A stretch of 64,000 nucleotides of DNA from Chaetoderma sp. LZ-2023a (GCA_034401795.1 CM067363.1:29344289-29408288); one strand, 5' to 3'; counted from the first letter of the stretch, positions 1-12,665 are shown. Translations and numbers: made by a program. Notes: generated by a model from the letters alone, not told the origin.

Positions 1-1250
1 ATTGGCGACGGCTACCGGATTAAGTGTGCTGGAGATGTCGCGAAGGTAGAAATCAGTAAATGACGACTCGGCATGTCATTGTGCTACATACATCACCTCC
101 TCTAATGAGACACCCTTAAAAAGGGCTGATGATGCTGCTAATGCTCGGACCTGATGGGCGTTTGCATGATCAATCTGCTTTCCTGTAGCAGTTTTATGCA
201 ACATCTGAATAGCACCAACTATCCAACGAGAAATAGTATCTTTCGAGGCGTGCAAATGAGGAGCTTTGAGACGTAACCACAGAGATTTCTGGTCATCTCT
301 CCACTCCCCAGTACGTTTTTTATACATTTTCAGACATCTGACAGGACACCAAGCAGAAGAGTTTGGGTCATGTCTAACTAAACTTGGCAAATTGATCGGT
401 TGACCTGGATATTTAAGTGACTGATTCTTTGCCAGGAAACAAAGATGTGGAAGTAGTCTTAAACCTTCACCCGTGACGACAAAACGGTCTTGCTCGGCAG
501 ATAGCGCATGAATCTCGCTTCTCCTTCTCACCGATGCTGCTGCAACCAAGAAAACTGATTTAATAGTTAACAGTTTAATATCTATAGATCTAATCGGTTC
601 AAAAGGAGCACGCCCTAAAACCTGTAGAACAAGAGATAGATTCCATGCTGGGATAGGAATTGGCTGTCTAGGTCACAGATTTCTCATTCCTTTAATAACT
701 TCATTCAACGTGTCATTCTCCACTCCTTCAATGGCCAGACTGGGAACGACTGAAGCTAATACACTTATATGCTGCTAGTGTTGAAGGTACAAGTTTTTCA
801 ACTTCGTATAAATGACAGATAAAATCTGCTACATGTTGAACAGATGCAGACATGGGATTAATATCTCTTCCCTGACACCATTCTGCAAATTTGTTGATTC
901 TATAATTATGTTTTGTTGGTTGACCCTCTTCTGGCTGAAGGGACAAACTTCGCTGCTTGCTCAGAAAAGCCACCCTCAATTGCACGCTGCTTGACAACAT
1001 CCATGCAGTCAATTTGAACATTTCCGGTCTGTCGTGAAGACACAGACCCTTGTTTTGAGTGATTAGATCCCTTCGGTCTGGAAGAGGGATTGGATTGCAG
1101 ACCAGAAGGTCCAGCAGATCCGTAAACCATGATCAGCCTGGCCAATGAGGGGCGATCAGTAGTACTTGGCATACTCCCTCTCTTACCATTGCCAGAACTT
1201 TCGGGATGACAATCGTTGGAGGATACGCATATGCGTACATTCCTTTCCAA
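1..1250 (-). pseudogene. DIRS-1 tyrosine recombinase (YR) ORF (broken)
   Basis: Pieces at 1250-906, 1021-728 and 549-76 (minus) match the C-terminal YR region of DIRS-4. The box-I Arg (ARRRSEIHAL, overlapping 549-480) and the HxxR motif (AHQVRAL) remain. The Trp codon just after VAQ is TGA, which removes the final helix with the catalytic Tyr; the remaining bases 1-75 still encode that tail in the same frame. Further frameshifts lie near 550-910. Confidence 0.85.
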
Positions 1251-3265
1251 CTTATCGCCAGTGCATCTACTGCCAAGGCTAGATCGGTGACACGTATGTG
1301 ACCATCTTTGTGTTTAGTTTCATCGCAAACAGATCCACATTTGGTTTGCCCCAATGTTTGAATAGAACCTCCGCTACCGAAATTGGTTGAGCTGCCACTC
1401 CATTGGACGACAAACCATCCTTCGACTGAGCGCATCTGTTTTCCTGGAATGTGTGCTGCCCGAAGAATAATATTCCTCTCTTGGCACCACAGCAGAAGGT
1501 TCCAAATCATCATGCACAACTCTGGTGACCTTTTCCCGCCTTGGCAGTTCAAATAAGACACCACTGTTGAGTTGTCAGTCCTTATGATGACAATCTTGTC
1601 TCGGAATAAATTCTCGAATTTTCGAAGTGCTAATACCACCGCTAATAATTCGAGAACATTGATATGTTTCTGCGCATTGGTCTGATCCCATTTCCCTGAC
1701 ACTGATCGATTGTCCAATACCGCTCCCCAACCCATCGTCGATGCATCTGTAAAGATGGACATCTGTGGTTGAGGAGGTTGTAGAGGAACACCTCGCAGGA
1801 AATTCTGTTCTGATAACCACCACTGAAGATGGAATATCAATGGTTCTTTTACTGGAATTCTCAGAGATAATGGATCCGTTTTCTGAGACCAGAACGACAT
1901 TAAATACATCTGAATCGGCCTGCACCTGAGTGCCGCATAAAGAACCACTTTCTCCAGAGACACTAGTAAACCCAGTATTCTGAGAAATTGGCGTGCCGTC
2001 AGATAGGCTCCTAGAGAAACCAACTCCAAAACTGCAATCAGGCTCTTGACTCTGCTCTCCGCCGGAAAAGCTAAGCCGTCCCTGAGATTGAAAAATATTC
2101 CCAGATAAACAAACTCCTGGGATGGAGTCAATTCTGATTTCTCTAGATTCACAATCCATCCTAGATCATTTAGTAAGGCTAGGACTACCTGAGGATTGTT
2201 GCGCAGATTGACTGGATTCCCCGCCTTCAGCAGCCAGTCGTCTATGTAAGTATGAACAGCTATGTTTCTCCTGCGAAGATAAGAAGTCATGGCGAGGACC
2301 ACTTTGGTGAAGACCCTCGGAGCTGTGGTCAAGCCGAATGGAAGCGCATTGAATTCCCAAACATTGTCTTGGAATGCAAAGCGAAGGTATTTCTGAAAAG
2401 GAATTGACATTGGAATATGAAAATATGCATCCTACAGATCTAGCGACACTGCCCACATGCCTTTCCTCAAACCCGGCATCACTGCCGCTACAGTCTCCAT
2501 CTGAAACTTTGGTGACAGAATAAACTTGTTTAACGGTTTGAGATTGAGAATCGGTCTCCACCCTCCGGTGCATTTCGGAATGAGGAACATCATCGAATAG
2601 AAGCCTGGGGATGACTGATTGCGGACTAAGTGAATCGCATTCTTCCGCTGAAGACTTTCGATTTCTGAGCAAATGGCCTCTAGACGATCAGATTCCTTTG
2701 GAACGGGAGTCCACACTGGAGTCGATGTTAACGGAACTAACGATTGACGGATGAGCCAGTCCGGTTCGTAGCCATTTCTTAACCATTGACAGACTAAACG
2801 ATCTTGCACGACCTGTTCCCACTGGTTTGAGAACAGTTGAAGTCTGCCTCCGATGGAAGGAATCTGCACACAATTCGCAATCGATATTGCACGAGATGAC
2901 GTTAATTCACCTAGGTGAAGATCCTCGACTCCCCTCGTTCCCAGTGATACCGGAGCGGATCCCGCCGGAAACCCGTCAGGACCGTCCCCCACAGCCACCC
3001 CGTGGTTTCTTGGCAAATGATGGTCCGGAACCGCCGCCACGGCTATCCTTACGGTAGCAGCCGCGACCCGAACCGCCACCCTTCCTATCCTCCTCATACG
3101 GCCTCTTATTAGAGGACTTGTATGAGGAAGAACAACCAGGACCGTGCGAACCGGATGCCCGATGGGTATCACGGCCAGAAGGACGATCTTTGGCGCTGCC
3201 TCTGCTGCTCCTGTCGTTTCTGCTTGTAGGACTGCTGCGGCAGAGTCCCTTTCGTCGACTTCCAC
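1133..3265 (-). pseudogene. DIRS-1 reverse transcriptase-RNase H ORF (broken)
   Basis: Minus-strand frame with RT motifs LPFGLTTAPRVF and YIDDW and RNase H motifs TDAS and RTDNSTVV, collinear with the intact ORF at 58089-60596. A TAG at about 2434-2432 replaces the Lys of the LKDAYFHIP motif, splitting the frame in two. Near 1440 a short deletion shifts the frame just after AHIPG, and it is restored near 1300 before the AYAYPPTI segment of the C-terminal domain. It could not make a working RT. Confidence 0.9.
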
Positions 3266-5021
3266 GACTTGCCGACTACTTCTTGTTCCGCAACCATTGA
3301 TGCGACCTTGAATACGGCTTGCCGTGCCGAGCCGCCGAACAAGCGTGGACCTATGAATGGCGCGGAAGGCAACGCAGCCCTCATTTCAGGTCCTGGTTCT
3401 ACAAAATCGAGAACCATTCTCCATCGCTCAGCCAATGATCTCGTGATCACCCTGGCCAGGCAATCTTGAGATAGGCGCATGGTGTCCCGGATAATATCCG
3501 GGAGCAGCCTCTGGCACTACCCCACCTTCCACCATGCAGGTCAGCATACCCTGCAGGACGGTACAGCCATGCGAAAGCGCCGCCATGGCAGCTCCCGCCG
3601 TATCCTCAATGAGGGTCAACTCATTGAAAGGATCTTTATTTGTCTGCGAAACTAACGGACGAGAACGCCCCTTAGCTTTGCCAGCCAATGGCCTATTCAG
3701 TGCCTCTCTCTCCACGATGGAAAGCCGTGGGACTCGGGCATACTGTTGATAGGCTTGCTCCGGAAAATGGACCCTACTCCTAATCCCTTTCAGGGCCTTC
3801 AGAAGCGTAAAGTCCGGCTGGACCATACGATATGCCGCCACCTCCAACATGTCAGAGGTCAACGTATCCAAAGGCAGAGCAGGCATGGCAGAAGAGCCGC
3901 TGGACAGAGCGCTAGCCGCTGGACAGAGCGCTAGCCGCTCGCTCTGACATCCGCTCCATTGCCGTATCGTGCTGAGATCCTTGATCCGATGCCAACCCTA
4001 GATGGCCGGACATCCATTCAAGGACCTGCACCCATTCAGCTTCGGTGGAGAAGGACGACTAATCCAACAAGGGACTGCCGTTCTCATCTTCTTTCTCGCC
4101 CTTGGACGAGACAGACACCAACGATCCATGCTGAGGACTGCGAACTTGCTTACTAGTGTAAACAACGCCCACAGACCGTGCACTCGCGGCTCCAGTATCC
4201 AACGATCCGCTGGACACAGACTCACTGAAATCCATCGGCTCCAGCACAGGAGCCGGGATCACAGCCACATTACTCACGGTGGCCAACGGAAATCCGATAA
4301 AACCCGCAACCACCGGCGCCGGGATGCCGTCAGAAGCTGTCAAACACGAGTCCAACGGCAGCACGGGCTGAACAAAATCTGGATGGAAGATGCCCGACGG
4401 AACGTCAACATCACCACCTGGCTGGCAAACCCATACAAAACCCGAAGGAGAACCTTGGGATGTACCAGGTACAGCCATCACAGAAAGATCCGGCATGCTG
4501 GAATCCTCCATGAGCAAAAGCTCTTCCTCATCTGTCATCGGCTCTTGAGCCAACGCCACAGGAGGTACAGGTGCAACACCCTCCGCAGCACTGACCGGAC
4601 CACCGAAAGGTAGTCCTGCACCAGACTGCATCGATGGGATCGTGGATTGCAGGGACTCAAACATGGCTTTAAACTGGGCCGCCCATACACCCAAAGCCGA
4701 GTCCATTCTTTCATTCAGGCACTCCTTCAAGCCTCTGTTGGACGCCTGATCTGCCTTGGCCGCCTTGTCCCTCACGATTCTGTCCAGTCGCGCACGCTGA
4801 TCACGGTCGAACTCCGCCACTAACTCTGACGACCACTTCACACAAACATCGCAAGGGCTTCCCACCCTGCACTTCGCGCAAGCTACGCAGTGGTGACCAG
4901 CAAATCTTTGTTTCATGAACCGATTGCATTTGGTACACAAAGTGTCCAGGCCTTTAGCCCTCTGCGAACACAAAGCAAGAATTAAAATGCTGCACATGAC
5001 ATAGATGACGAGCAAACGCAC
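3169..5021 (-). pseudogene. DIRS-1 Gag-like ORF (broken)
   Basis: Three minus-strand frame pieces (5021-4059, 3886-3428, 3480-3169) match the 679-residue Gag-like protein of the intact copy at 56387-58426. The N-terminal Cys/His cluster (CTKCNRF, HHCVACAKC, CDVCVKW) is present. Frame is lost around 3890-4060, where an 18-base unit containing GCTAGCCGCTGGACAGAG is tandemly duplicated, and again near 3450. A pyrimidine-rich tract ending in AG (minus strand, AG at 4963-4962) precedes the cluster, as in the other copies. Not functional as it stands. Confidence 0.85.
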
Positions 5022-5621
5022 AATGACTTGATTGTAATATTAAAATTACTTAGAAACATTAACTTTCTCTTAAATTAATGATAATCAAGACTTAAGGCAT
5101 GAGATATTTGAAATTTTTTTAGAGTGAAAATTAATAAACACGGCTTGGTAATTAACTAACCATTAAAATAACCAAGAAAAACGTACCGATCGCTACAAAC
5201 ACCTTCATCAATGAAGTGAATACTAAAGATCGGCACAATTAGAGTGCACAGACACACCAAGCCGAAGGCAAACATAACTCATGGGCGCCGCCATCTTGGC
5301 TAAGAGTGCATCCATCTTGGAAGGAACCGAGTCGCAAGAGAAATTAACCGAGTACCCACATACTGCTTAAACAGTTAAGGGTACCAGAACGACTCCAACA
5401 ATGGCTACCATTTTAAAATAATGTGCCAATTTAAGGAAAATTCAATCATTCATTACGGCACGAATGTATAAATTCTAGATTGATACAACCTGCCCCTGAG
5501 ATGATTTCCCTTTCTCTTCCATGATGCCAGTAATAGAAAAGTCCAACAACGCTGAATTCCGTTTAAAATTGAGAATTTTAACGAGCTTAGAAAACGCGAC
5601 TTCACAAGTCAGCAAAATAGC

Positions 5622-5756
5622 TGGGGCTATGGTAATTCCTGGACACAGTATGGGCAGGATCAGGAGAGTGTGGAGTTTTAATTGTTTATTTTGAGCTAGA
5701 CTAGATAATAGATATTATCATAATAGTACATCTGGTAAGTATTATTCGAAGTAGAA
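5622..5756 (-). repeat. 5' inverted terminal repeat of DIRS-1
   Basis: This segment is the reverse complement of the left ITR of the DIRS-4 copy (55627-55798), including the outermost bases ending GTAGAA. It marks the 5' boundary of DIRS-1. Homology weakens inward of about 5622. Confidence 0.85.
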
Positions 5757-6518
5757 ATGCATGACACACTAGGGCGGATCTTAGGCTTGCACGATTATAC
5801 AGCTTTTATTTATTAATTGCGATTATTTATAAGAAATAATTGGGAGTATTCAATTAATTGATACTTAATCCTTATCAAACCTGTATAAAAAATTTAACTC
5901 TTACAGAGGAAGTAAAAGAAATACTGGTGTACATTTGAGAAACAATGTTACTTTATGTTGTTTCTATCCTAGCAATGCAACTTTTGAAAGTTAGAAGAAT
6001 GAAGTTAATCAAATTCACACTATATATGCATAGATGACTGTAGCTATAATACAGCTATAATTTTCCTACTGATTATATTGAAAACATTTTGACTGAAAAT
6101 AATTGTTACATAAGCAAGCAACAAACTTTAGTCAAATTGTTTTCAAAACATTTCAAAACCTCAATTTCAGCAACAGCACCCAGTCAAATTAGTTTCAAAA
6201 TATTCAACATAATATTTTTTAAATAGTAAAAGCAAACAATTTGTACAACAACGCATAGACAGGCTTCAACATAGATGCATTCGTGACGTACTTATCAACG
6301 TCATTCACTATGATGTCATTGTACACATCACACAGAGTTCATTATGATGTCATATGATGGGTGGGTACTCTGGAAAGGTGAATTGCGCCTGTCTGCACCC
6401 ACATCCAACTTGTTAAACAGGTGAAATAAGTTAGTGACATTGAGCCTAACCATTTAAATTCTGCTTCGAGTCACCCTGACCATGACCAACTTATACCGTA
6501 AACATACCATTCACAGAT
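5757..6518. other. Non-coding, with repeat fragments
   Basis: No credible coding region. Near 5790 there is a fragment starting TAGGCTTGCACGATTAT, shared with 34110 and 52105 and resembling hAT-type MITE termini. From about 6150 there is a degraded foldback family 1 copy (see 6150-6360). Confidence 0.6.
6150..6360. repeat. Foldback family 1, partial copy
   Basis: The right arm (CAGCACCCAGTCAAATTAG, then TTTCAAAATATTCAAC) is followed by the AT-rich tail with repeated ATGACATCA-like words seen beside the other family 1 copies (23710-23955, 38108-38410, 50949-51190). The left arm is too diverged to pair well. Confidence 0.6.
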
Positions 6519-8115
6519 GGTCGTGTGTCGTGAGGTGGGGAAATTTGAGTATTGTCATATTCAACCCCTAACTTAGGGCAGTCTGTTTTGCCCTACCCTG
6601 ACATATCATACATAAATGGAACGGTGAGATTCTGTTCTTTCAAATCATACATAAAGCCTCTCACTTTTCTTTTTTTTAAACAGGAGAGGCTAGCATAATA
6701 AAACATCAAAAAAATCAGTGATTTTTATGTGTCCCCCGTTACCCATGTTGGAAAGAATTGCCACTTTGTTGCACTAAAATCTTAATATGCCACTAATTTT
6801 AATTTGGTCTTTTTTGCTAGCATGGCTACTATCTGCCTCAGGATGTAAAGCTCAATTCTGCTGCTTAGCTACCATACTTCTCAGCAGACAGCCTAAAATG
6901 TGTTGTTAGCTAACCCTGTTCCCTTCGCCCCAAGTTTTTGACATGTCGACTTGGTCAGACTTTCTACCTGCTTTGAAATAGACATAGACAATTTGAACAG
7001 ATATGTTTCAAATGCTCATAGGCTCTAGTTTATGGAATGCACTGTTGATTTCAGTACACATGTCAATCATCTTAGTAGCAGCTTATTGAATTACTCTGAA
7101 TTTTTTGTAACACATCCAAATTTTGACAAATATTATGAGACCTTTATCAACTTTCAGTCAAACCAGAATGAGCTGTTTTGATATTAGACCATTAATAATA
7201 CTTGATTCTGAATGCTCATGAGCTCAGCTTCAAAATGGTATATAATATGTCTAGCTTTCTGTTCATTTTCCATATTTTACAGGCCAATGAAAAACCCTGA
7301 AAAAAATGTAACGCAACCCCAGTTTGTAAGCAAGATAATTTATAAGTACTAACTTGTACAACTGCTGGTTCTACAAGCATAATTTAGCATTGTTTTCTAT
7401 GTGTCTCAGACTGAATCATGAGTGAAAGAAAGAGTAGAGTTCAGTAAATCACTGGTTAGATATGAAATAAGTTTTGGACTCTGAAGATAGTGGTTAGTTC
7501 TTCAAGCCATGGAGTTGCAAAATCAGTCATTGTAATTTAAGTTATTATGGCGACTGGGTTTGCGACTCCAAAACTGGAAGACTACCATTTTTTACCACCA
7601 AGAGCAAGCCTATCTTATTTAGAGAAGTTGTAATATATCTGATTTAAAAAGACTCGTAATTTAAGTGGCTTTAAAGTCATCCATTCCAATTTATTTAGCT
7701 AAAGCTTAAAATGTTACGTTTTTGAAAAAAAAAAATTGACTAATTTTCATTGAATATTTTGACATAGCAAATAAAAAGCTAGTTGTGCAATTTTCTCATC
7801 TCAGAAGAGCTATCTTCTTATCTACAATTTACTGAAAGTTTCAAAGTAATAGTTCAAGGACTTTTCATTTTAGATCATATATATTTCTCACTGAAGGGAC
7901 TCCGAGAAAAGCGCATTTAAGGTTTATTATTTACATTGATTTACATGTAAAATTAATTAGTTTTATTGCCTAAATCAAGGTTTTCATTGAGAATACATGC
8001 TAAATTGTACATGAATCTGATCATGTTTGGTGTACTGGACCATTTTATGGAAAACTAATTTTTTGACCCTAAACACCCATGTAACACAAATTTCCCCACC
8101 TTTTGACACACGACC
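6519..8115. mobile_element. Non-autonomous DNA element, 1.6 kb, 4-bp duplication
   Basis: Terminal inverted repeats of about 33 bp, starting GGTCGTGTGTC and continuing into AGGTGGGGAAATTTG, occur at 6519-6549 and, inverted, at 8085-8115. Direct AGAT duplications flank them (6515-6518 and 8116-8119). No ORF of 60 codons or more is seen inside, so this looks like a deletion derivative or large MITE. The superfamily is not identified. Confidence 0.75.
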
Positions 8116-8119
8116 AGAT

Positions 8120-8880
8120 ATAACCCTTCAAAATACAATGTTATTTGTTGGCGATTCAATAATTTTTTCTATTTCCCGTTAGGCAAAACACTTATGTACA
8201 TTTTCAATACCACATTTACCAATTTCCAAAAGAAAAACTGAAAGATTTTAACTTTTTTAATGTTTTGCCTGAAATTTGCTGCTACCCGGCTATCACAAAA
8301 AGCGGAATATAACCTATCTGGATTTACAACTCTAAATTAAGTTCTGTGTTTGTATCAGACCCGTTTATGCCATTATTGTCGGTGACAGTCTCTCCTTTGC
8401 TGAAATCATAAAAATGACATCAATTCACCGCCTCACTAGAGTTGAAATTACACGATTATATCACTCTCGAAAACACATGACACTATACTGAGATTACATC
8501 TGGAGACCAGGATGTGGATATTTATAAGCAGCAAGTTTACTTTATGGTTTATTTTTATTTTTATGTATGTTGCTAGTTATGAAATTGACAAAATTTGTTG
8601 ATAAAATTCCTACTCTTATATTAAATCGGCGAAAATGTGCTTACACCCTCGAAAACCCATTATCCGATGATATAATCTGCAAATTGTACATAACTCAAAA
8701 ATCCTTTAGTACGAGCCGCTAAAACTTAAAATGTGGAAAAAAGAAAAGCAAAAAAAAACAAAAAACTTTTAACCATTATCCGCTTATGTCTTTACGGACA
8801 CCTAAGTATGTGGTCTTACAATAAGTTTGGTTGATTGTACAGTGGTCATGCACTTGTCTTAACAGGCCACCCAAGCAGCT
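8120..8880. other. Non-coding AT-rich interval
   Basis: No gene, inverted repeat or recognisable element was found between the TIR element and the 3' end of the LINE. Confidence 0.5.
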
Positions 8881-9029
8881 GGTCTTATACTTATACTTAT
8901 CATATACTACCATTATAGGCAAAATGCCTGTAGATAGATGGCGACTACATTATGCTTATTGCTTAGTTAATTTGTTTCGAGGTAAAGGAAAGATAATGAT
9001 TGTGTACTGGCTCTTGTGTATACAAAAAA

Positions 9030-11637
9030 TCTGACCAAAATGAATCCAGTTTATTTTTGAAGATATTTAGGCTTACGGAACTAACTACTTCATTTGGTAA
9101 GCTATTCCAACTATTCGTAATTCGGTTTGCAAAAAAGTTCTGCCTAATTAGTTTGTTACTTCAGCTCTTAGTGAGTTTAAAATTATGTCCCCGAGTGATG
9201 CTTTGTTTGTCTATCTCCAAGAATGGGCACTGAACACGATAAAGGCCATGAATGTATTTGTAAGTTTGAATCATATCCCCACGTGATCGACGGTAATAGA
9301 GAGATGGTAGATTCAGATATTTTAACCGGTCTAAATAAGTATAATTTCTTATTGAGGGTATCATTTTAGTTGCTCTTTGCTGCACATTTTCTAGTGTTAG
9401 ACTGTCTTTTTTTAACATGGGAGTCCATGGACCGTTCCCGTATTCAAGTATAGGTCTAACTAGCGAAGTGTACAGCCTTACTAGAGTTGAAGAGTCTACA
9501 TGGGTGAGAGACCTTCTTATCAGTCCTAAAATCTTATTAGCTTTTGATACTTGGATTTGACAATGGATGCTAAATTTTAGTTGGTTGTCTACATTCAGAC
9601 CTAAATCCTTTACGACAGTTGTTTCTACCAGCTTAATATTTGTATCAAGAGAGTTCATGAAGTATGAATGTTTAATATTAGCTGTACCTAGATGCATAGC
9701 ACAGCATTTGTCAGCATTGAATTTGATTTGCCAGATAGAAGACCATTTCGTTACGCTATTTAAGTCATCTTGTAGTTTGATTGCATCAATTGATGATTTA
9801 ATTTCTTTGTAGATTTTTGTATCGTCAGCAAACATGTTAATTCTAGAGCACTTAATTACATCAGGAAGGTCGTTTATGTAACAGATGAAAAGAAGTGGTC
9901 CTAGTACACTACCTTGGGGCACACCGCTAATGGCAGGAGTTTGAACTGATTTGCATCCATTCACAACAACTCGTTGGGCTCTGTTAGTAAGAAAATCCTC
10001 AATCCATTTTAGTAGGTTACCATGGATACCATATTTTTCTAGTTTAAGAAGAAGTCGTTTGTGTGGTACAGAGTCAAATGCCTTAGCAAAGTCTAGATAT
10101 AGAGCATCGATAGAGCTGCTGTGATCGATTGCATTTGACCATATATCTAAGACTTCAGTTAGCTGTGTGACACAAGAACGCCCTTTAATAAATCCGTGTT
10201 GACTTGGTACAATTAGGGCGTTTTGTTCAAGATGGCTTACAATAGAGTCTTTTATAATGGACTCAATGAGTTATTAACCAAATGTTTGTTTCCCTTTTTG
10301 AAAAGTGGAGATACATGACCTAATTTCTAGATTTGAGGTAGCTTACCCTCTCTCAATGAACTAGAGCAAAGATGTAATAATGGGCAGACAATTTCAAGTT
10401 TGAGTTCCTTTAAAACACGGGGATAGATTCCATCAGGACCTGCAGACTTGTTAGTTTTTAGATTATCAATTTTTTTAATTATCATGTCACGAGTGACCTC
10501 GATATGATGTAATGGAGCAATGAAATGTCTACTGTTGAAACTAGGCAACTGACTGATATCTTCATCTGTAAAGACAGATGCAAAATATGTGTTTAATGCA
10601 TCTGCCTTTTCCCCATCAGTTGTGGTTAGTGTGCCATCGGACTTCATGAGGTCACAAATTGTGCTTCGAGTTTTTATTTTGCTTTGTGCATATTTGAAAA
10701 ATGCTTTAGGATTTGACTTTGCCTCATTTGCTAGTTTACGTTCAAAATCTCTTTCAGCTATTCGACATTCGTTTTTGGCCTGGTTTCTCGCTTTAGCATA
10801 ATTTTTGTAGTCACTGCTACTATGAGAATTTCTCCATTTTTGAAATGCCTGTTTCTTGGTTCTTAATTTTTCGAAAGATTTAGCATCTTTCCGCATATTG
10901 TCATAATCTCCCTTATATAGTATATAATGTGACATGGTTGGAGATTCAGTTACATAGCATGAGAATGTAAATGTTAATGTTGCATGATGACTCTTACCAA
11001 TTGGTACACCAGAAGATAAATCATTTACCATGTTTTCCTCATTTGTAATAATTAGGTCTAGGATATTTTGTTTTTGATTTCCCCTAAAATGAGTTGGTTC
11101 ACGTGTATGTTGATGCCAGTATAAGTCCCTTAGCGTCTCAATAAATATATTAGCAGGGCTTTCGGGATTGGCGGGTGAGATGTCATTTATCCAGTCAATT
11201 TCATTATAGTTAAAATCACCCATTATAAGAAGGTGACTAGGTTTGAGACCTGATACATTGATTAGCAGGTCAGTTAGATTTTTATGGTTTTGAAGGTTGC
11301 AGTTGGGTGATCTATATATACATCCTAAAATCAATGTATCTGTGTTTTGGAGTCTAATCTGACACCACTTTGATTCAGTGAAAATCTCATCACCAGGAAT
11401 GCTAATAGGACTAGCAGGAAGTGATTGGCTAATATATATAATAATCCCTTGATGGTGATTGTCGGATAAGTTGGTGAACAGATTATACCCTTCAAGCATG
11501 AATTCACTCTCCTGTGGGTCTACTGAGCGGTTTTTGGCTAGTATTTCTGTGAGAGCAATTATGTCAGGTTTTTCGCTTTGAATAAATGCTTTTAGCTCAG
11601 AACGTTTATTTAGAAGGCTGTCTGTATTAGTGTACAA
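9030..11637 (-). pseudogene. LINE ORF2: endonuclease-reverse transcriptase (broken)
   Basis: The piece at 11637-10327 is an APE-like endonuclease (PDIIALTEI, GDFNYNEIDW) running into the start of the RT (TNKSAGPDGIYPRVLKEL). Across 10327-9964 the RT continues in shifted frames, including DFAKAFDSVPHKR. The piece at 9964-9161 has GVPQGSVLGPLLF and the catalytic FADDTK. The usual C-terminal segment (FFANRITNSWNSLP) is in another frame at about 9150-9050. The endonuclease S-D-H motif reads SHH, so a catalytic Asp is lost. Fold and order place it in the CR1/L2 part of the Jockey superfamily. Inactive. Confidence 0.88.
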
Positions 11638-11978
11638 ACATTTTAATTCGTTTCTGTACAGAGGAGACTCTACAGATTTGTGGTCAGACTTTTTGATGAA
11701 GTTATGCTTATGGCTTCCAAGCTGTTTATTGTTGGTTTGTTTTGCAGTTTTTCTATTTGTATATGGATAGCGTGTGCTTTTTGAAGGTTCTTGTAAATTA
11801 TCGACTGGGAAGGTGACTGATGTACATTCATCATGTAAAACATTGAATCTGTTTGTAGTTAGTGGGATGTTGGCTTAAAAATGTATTTTACTGTTATTTG
11901 TACATTCACTTGAAATGATTGATAACTGGTTTGATAATTTTAATGGATTGCTAGCATTACTATGGAAAGTATCATTAA

Positions 11979-12376
11979 CTAAGCTATAGTCTTGTTTGTT
12001 TCTAGTCTTGTTTTGTATAAAAAACGGTTGAGCCTTATGTTGGCATTTAGTAGCGGTAGATCACTAATGCTTACAACATAACTCATAATGTTTTCTGACA
12101 GCAAACTCATGCCATCATGATTTGGATGGATATGATCATAATAGAGCCCCTTGATGACACTTCCGTTTGTGTTCATGAACAAATCTGAATTGTCAATAAA
12201 TGTAATGTCATTAAGCCATGTTGCAAGGGAATACAACATCGCATTAAATTCCATAATTGTGTTGTTATCAAAATGACGATCATCTTCAATAGTTTGTGGC
12301 TGATTACATAGTGGCCAGTTAGTTCACTGATTGTAATCACGTCCACCTCATCGTACGTCACATCATATGTCCGCAA
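11979..12376 (-). pseudogene. LINE ORF1 relic with SGNH-esterase-like C-terminus
   Basis: Two overlapping minus-strand pieces (12376-12173 and 12254-11979) join across a frameshift. The second contains YYDHIHPNHDG, matching the D-x-x-H block of SGNH hydrolases, preceded by NDITFIDN. Esterase-type ORF1 proteins are known from CR1-group LINEs. The N-terminal Gly/Ser blocks are not visible, so the protein is truncated. Confidence 0.6.
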
Positions 12377-12464
12377 TGAGTAGAAGACACAAGTGAGAAA
12401 GAATAAGAAACGGGAATAAAAAAAAATTAAATGTCAGTTGAAAAGCAATAGTCAATGAATGACT

Positions 12465-12576
12465 ACGTCTAGGCCGACTTGACTTTTATTCGATCGGGCC
12501 GACTTGACTTTTTATTCTAGGCCGAGTTGACTAATTTAAGTAGGCCGGGTTGGCAATTGGGCCGACTTGACTGGAA
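12465..12576. repeat. Repeated GGCCGACTTGACT motif, five copies
   Basis: Five copies of GGCCGACTTGACT or close variants are spaced about 23-32 bases apart, immediately 5' (minus-strand sense) of the LINE ORF1 relic. Position suggests monomers of the LINE 5' UTR. Promoter function is inference only. Confidence 0.65.
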
Positions 12577-12665
12577 TTCATCCAGAAGGACGAGACGACA
12601 GCTAATGCGGTGACCGATCACCCGGTCATCGAGAGCGGGGACGAGCGCGGGCCGGCGGCCACGCC

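Larger units (their letters stand above)
1..5756 (-). mobile_element. DIRS-like tyrosine-recombinase retrotransposon, copy DIRS-1 (partial, decayed)
   Basis: Minus-strand element whose 5' end is at about 5756 and whose 3' end lies beyond base 1. It carries, in order, Gag-like, RT-RNase H and YR regions closely matching the intact copy at 55627-62420, so the two belong to one family. Many stops and frameshifts show it is dead. Base 1 corresponds to about 61430 of the intact copy, so roughly 1 kb of 3' sequence (ICR and right ITR) is missing from the window. Confidence 0.9.
8884..12665 (-). mobile_element. CR1/L2-like LINE retrotransposon (decayed, possibly near full length)
   Basis: Reading right to left: a GC-rich 5' segment with a 13-base repeated motif, a relic ORF1 with SGNH-esterase features, an ORF2 with APE-type endonuclease and reverse transcriptase, and a 3' end in a short TATAAG-type repeat (8884-8900), as expected for the CR1/L2 group. 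Frameshifts and stops occur throughout. The 5' limit is inferred from the drop in GC content near 12665. Confidence 0.75.

Noticed and set aside
9567-9812. Plus-strand 81-codon ORF inside the LINE
   Set aside because: Antisense shadow of the reverse transcriptase frame.
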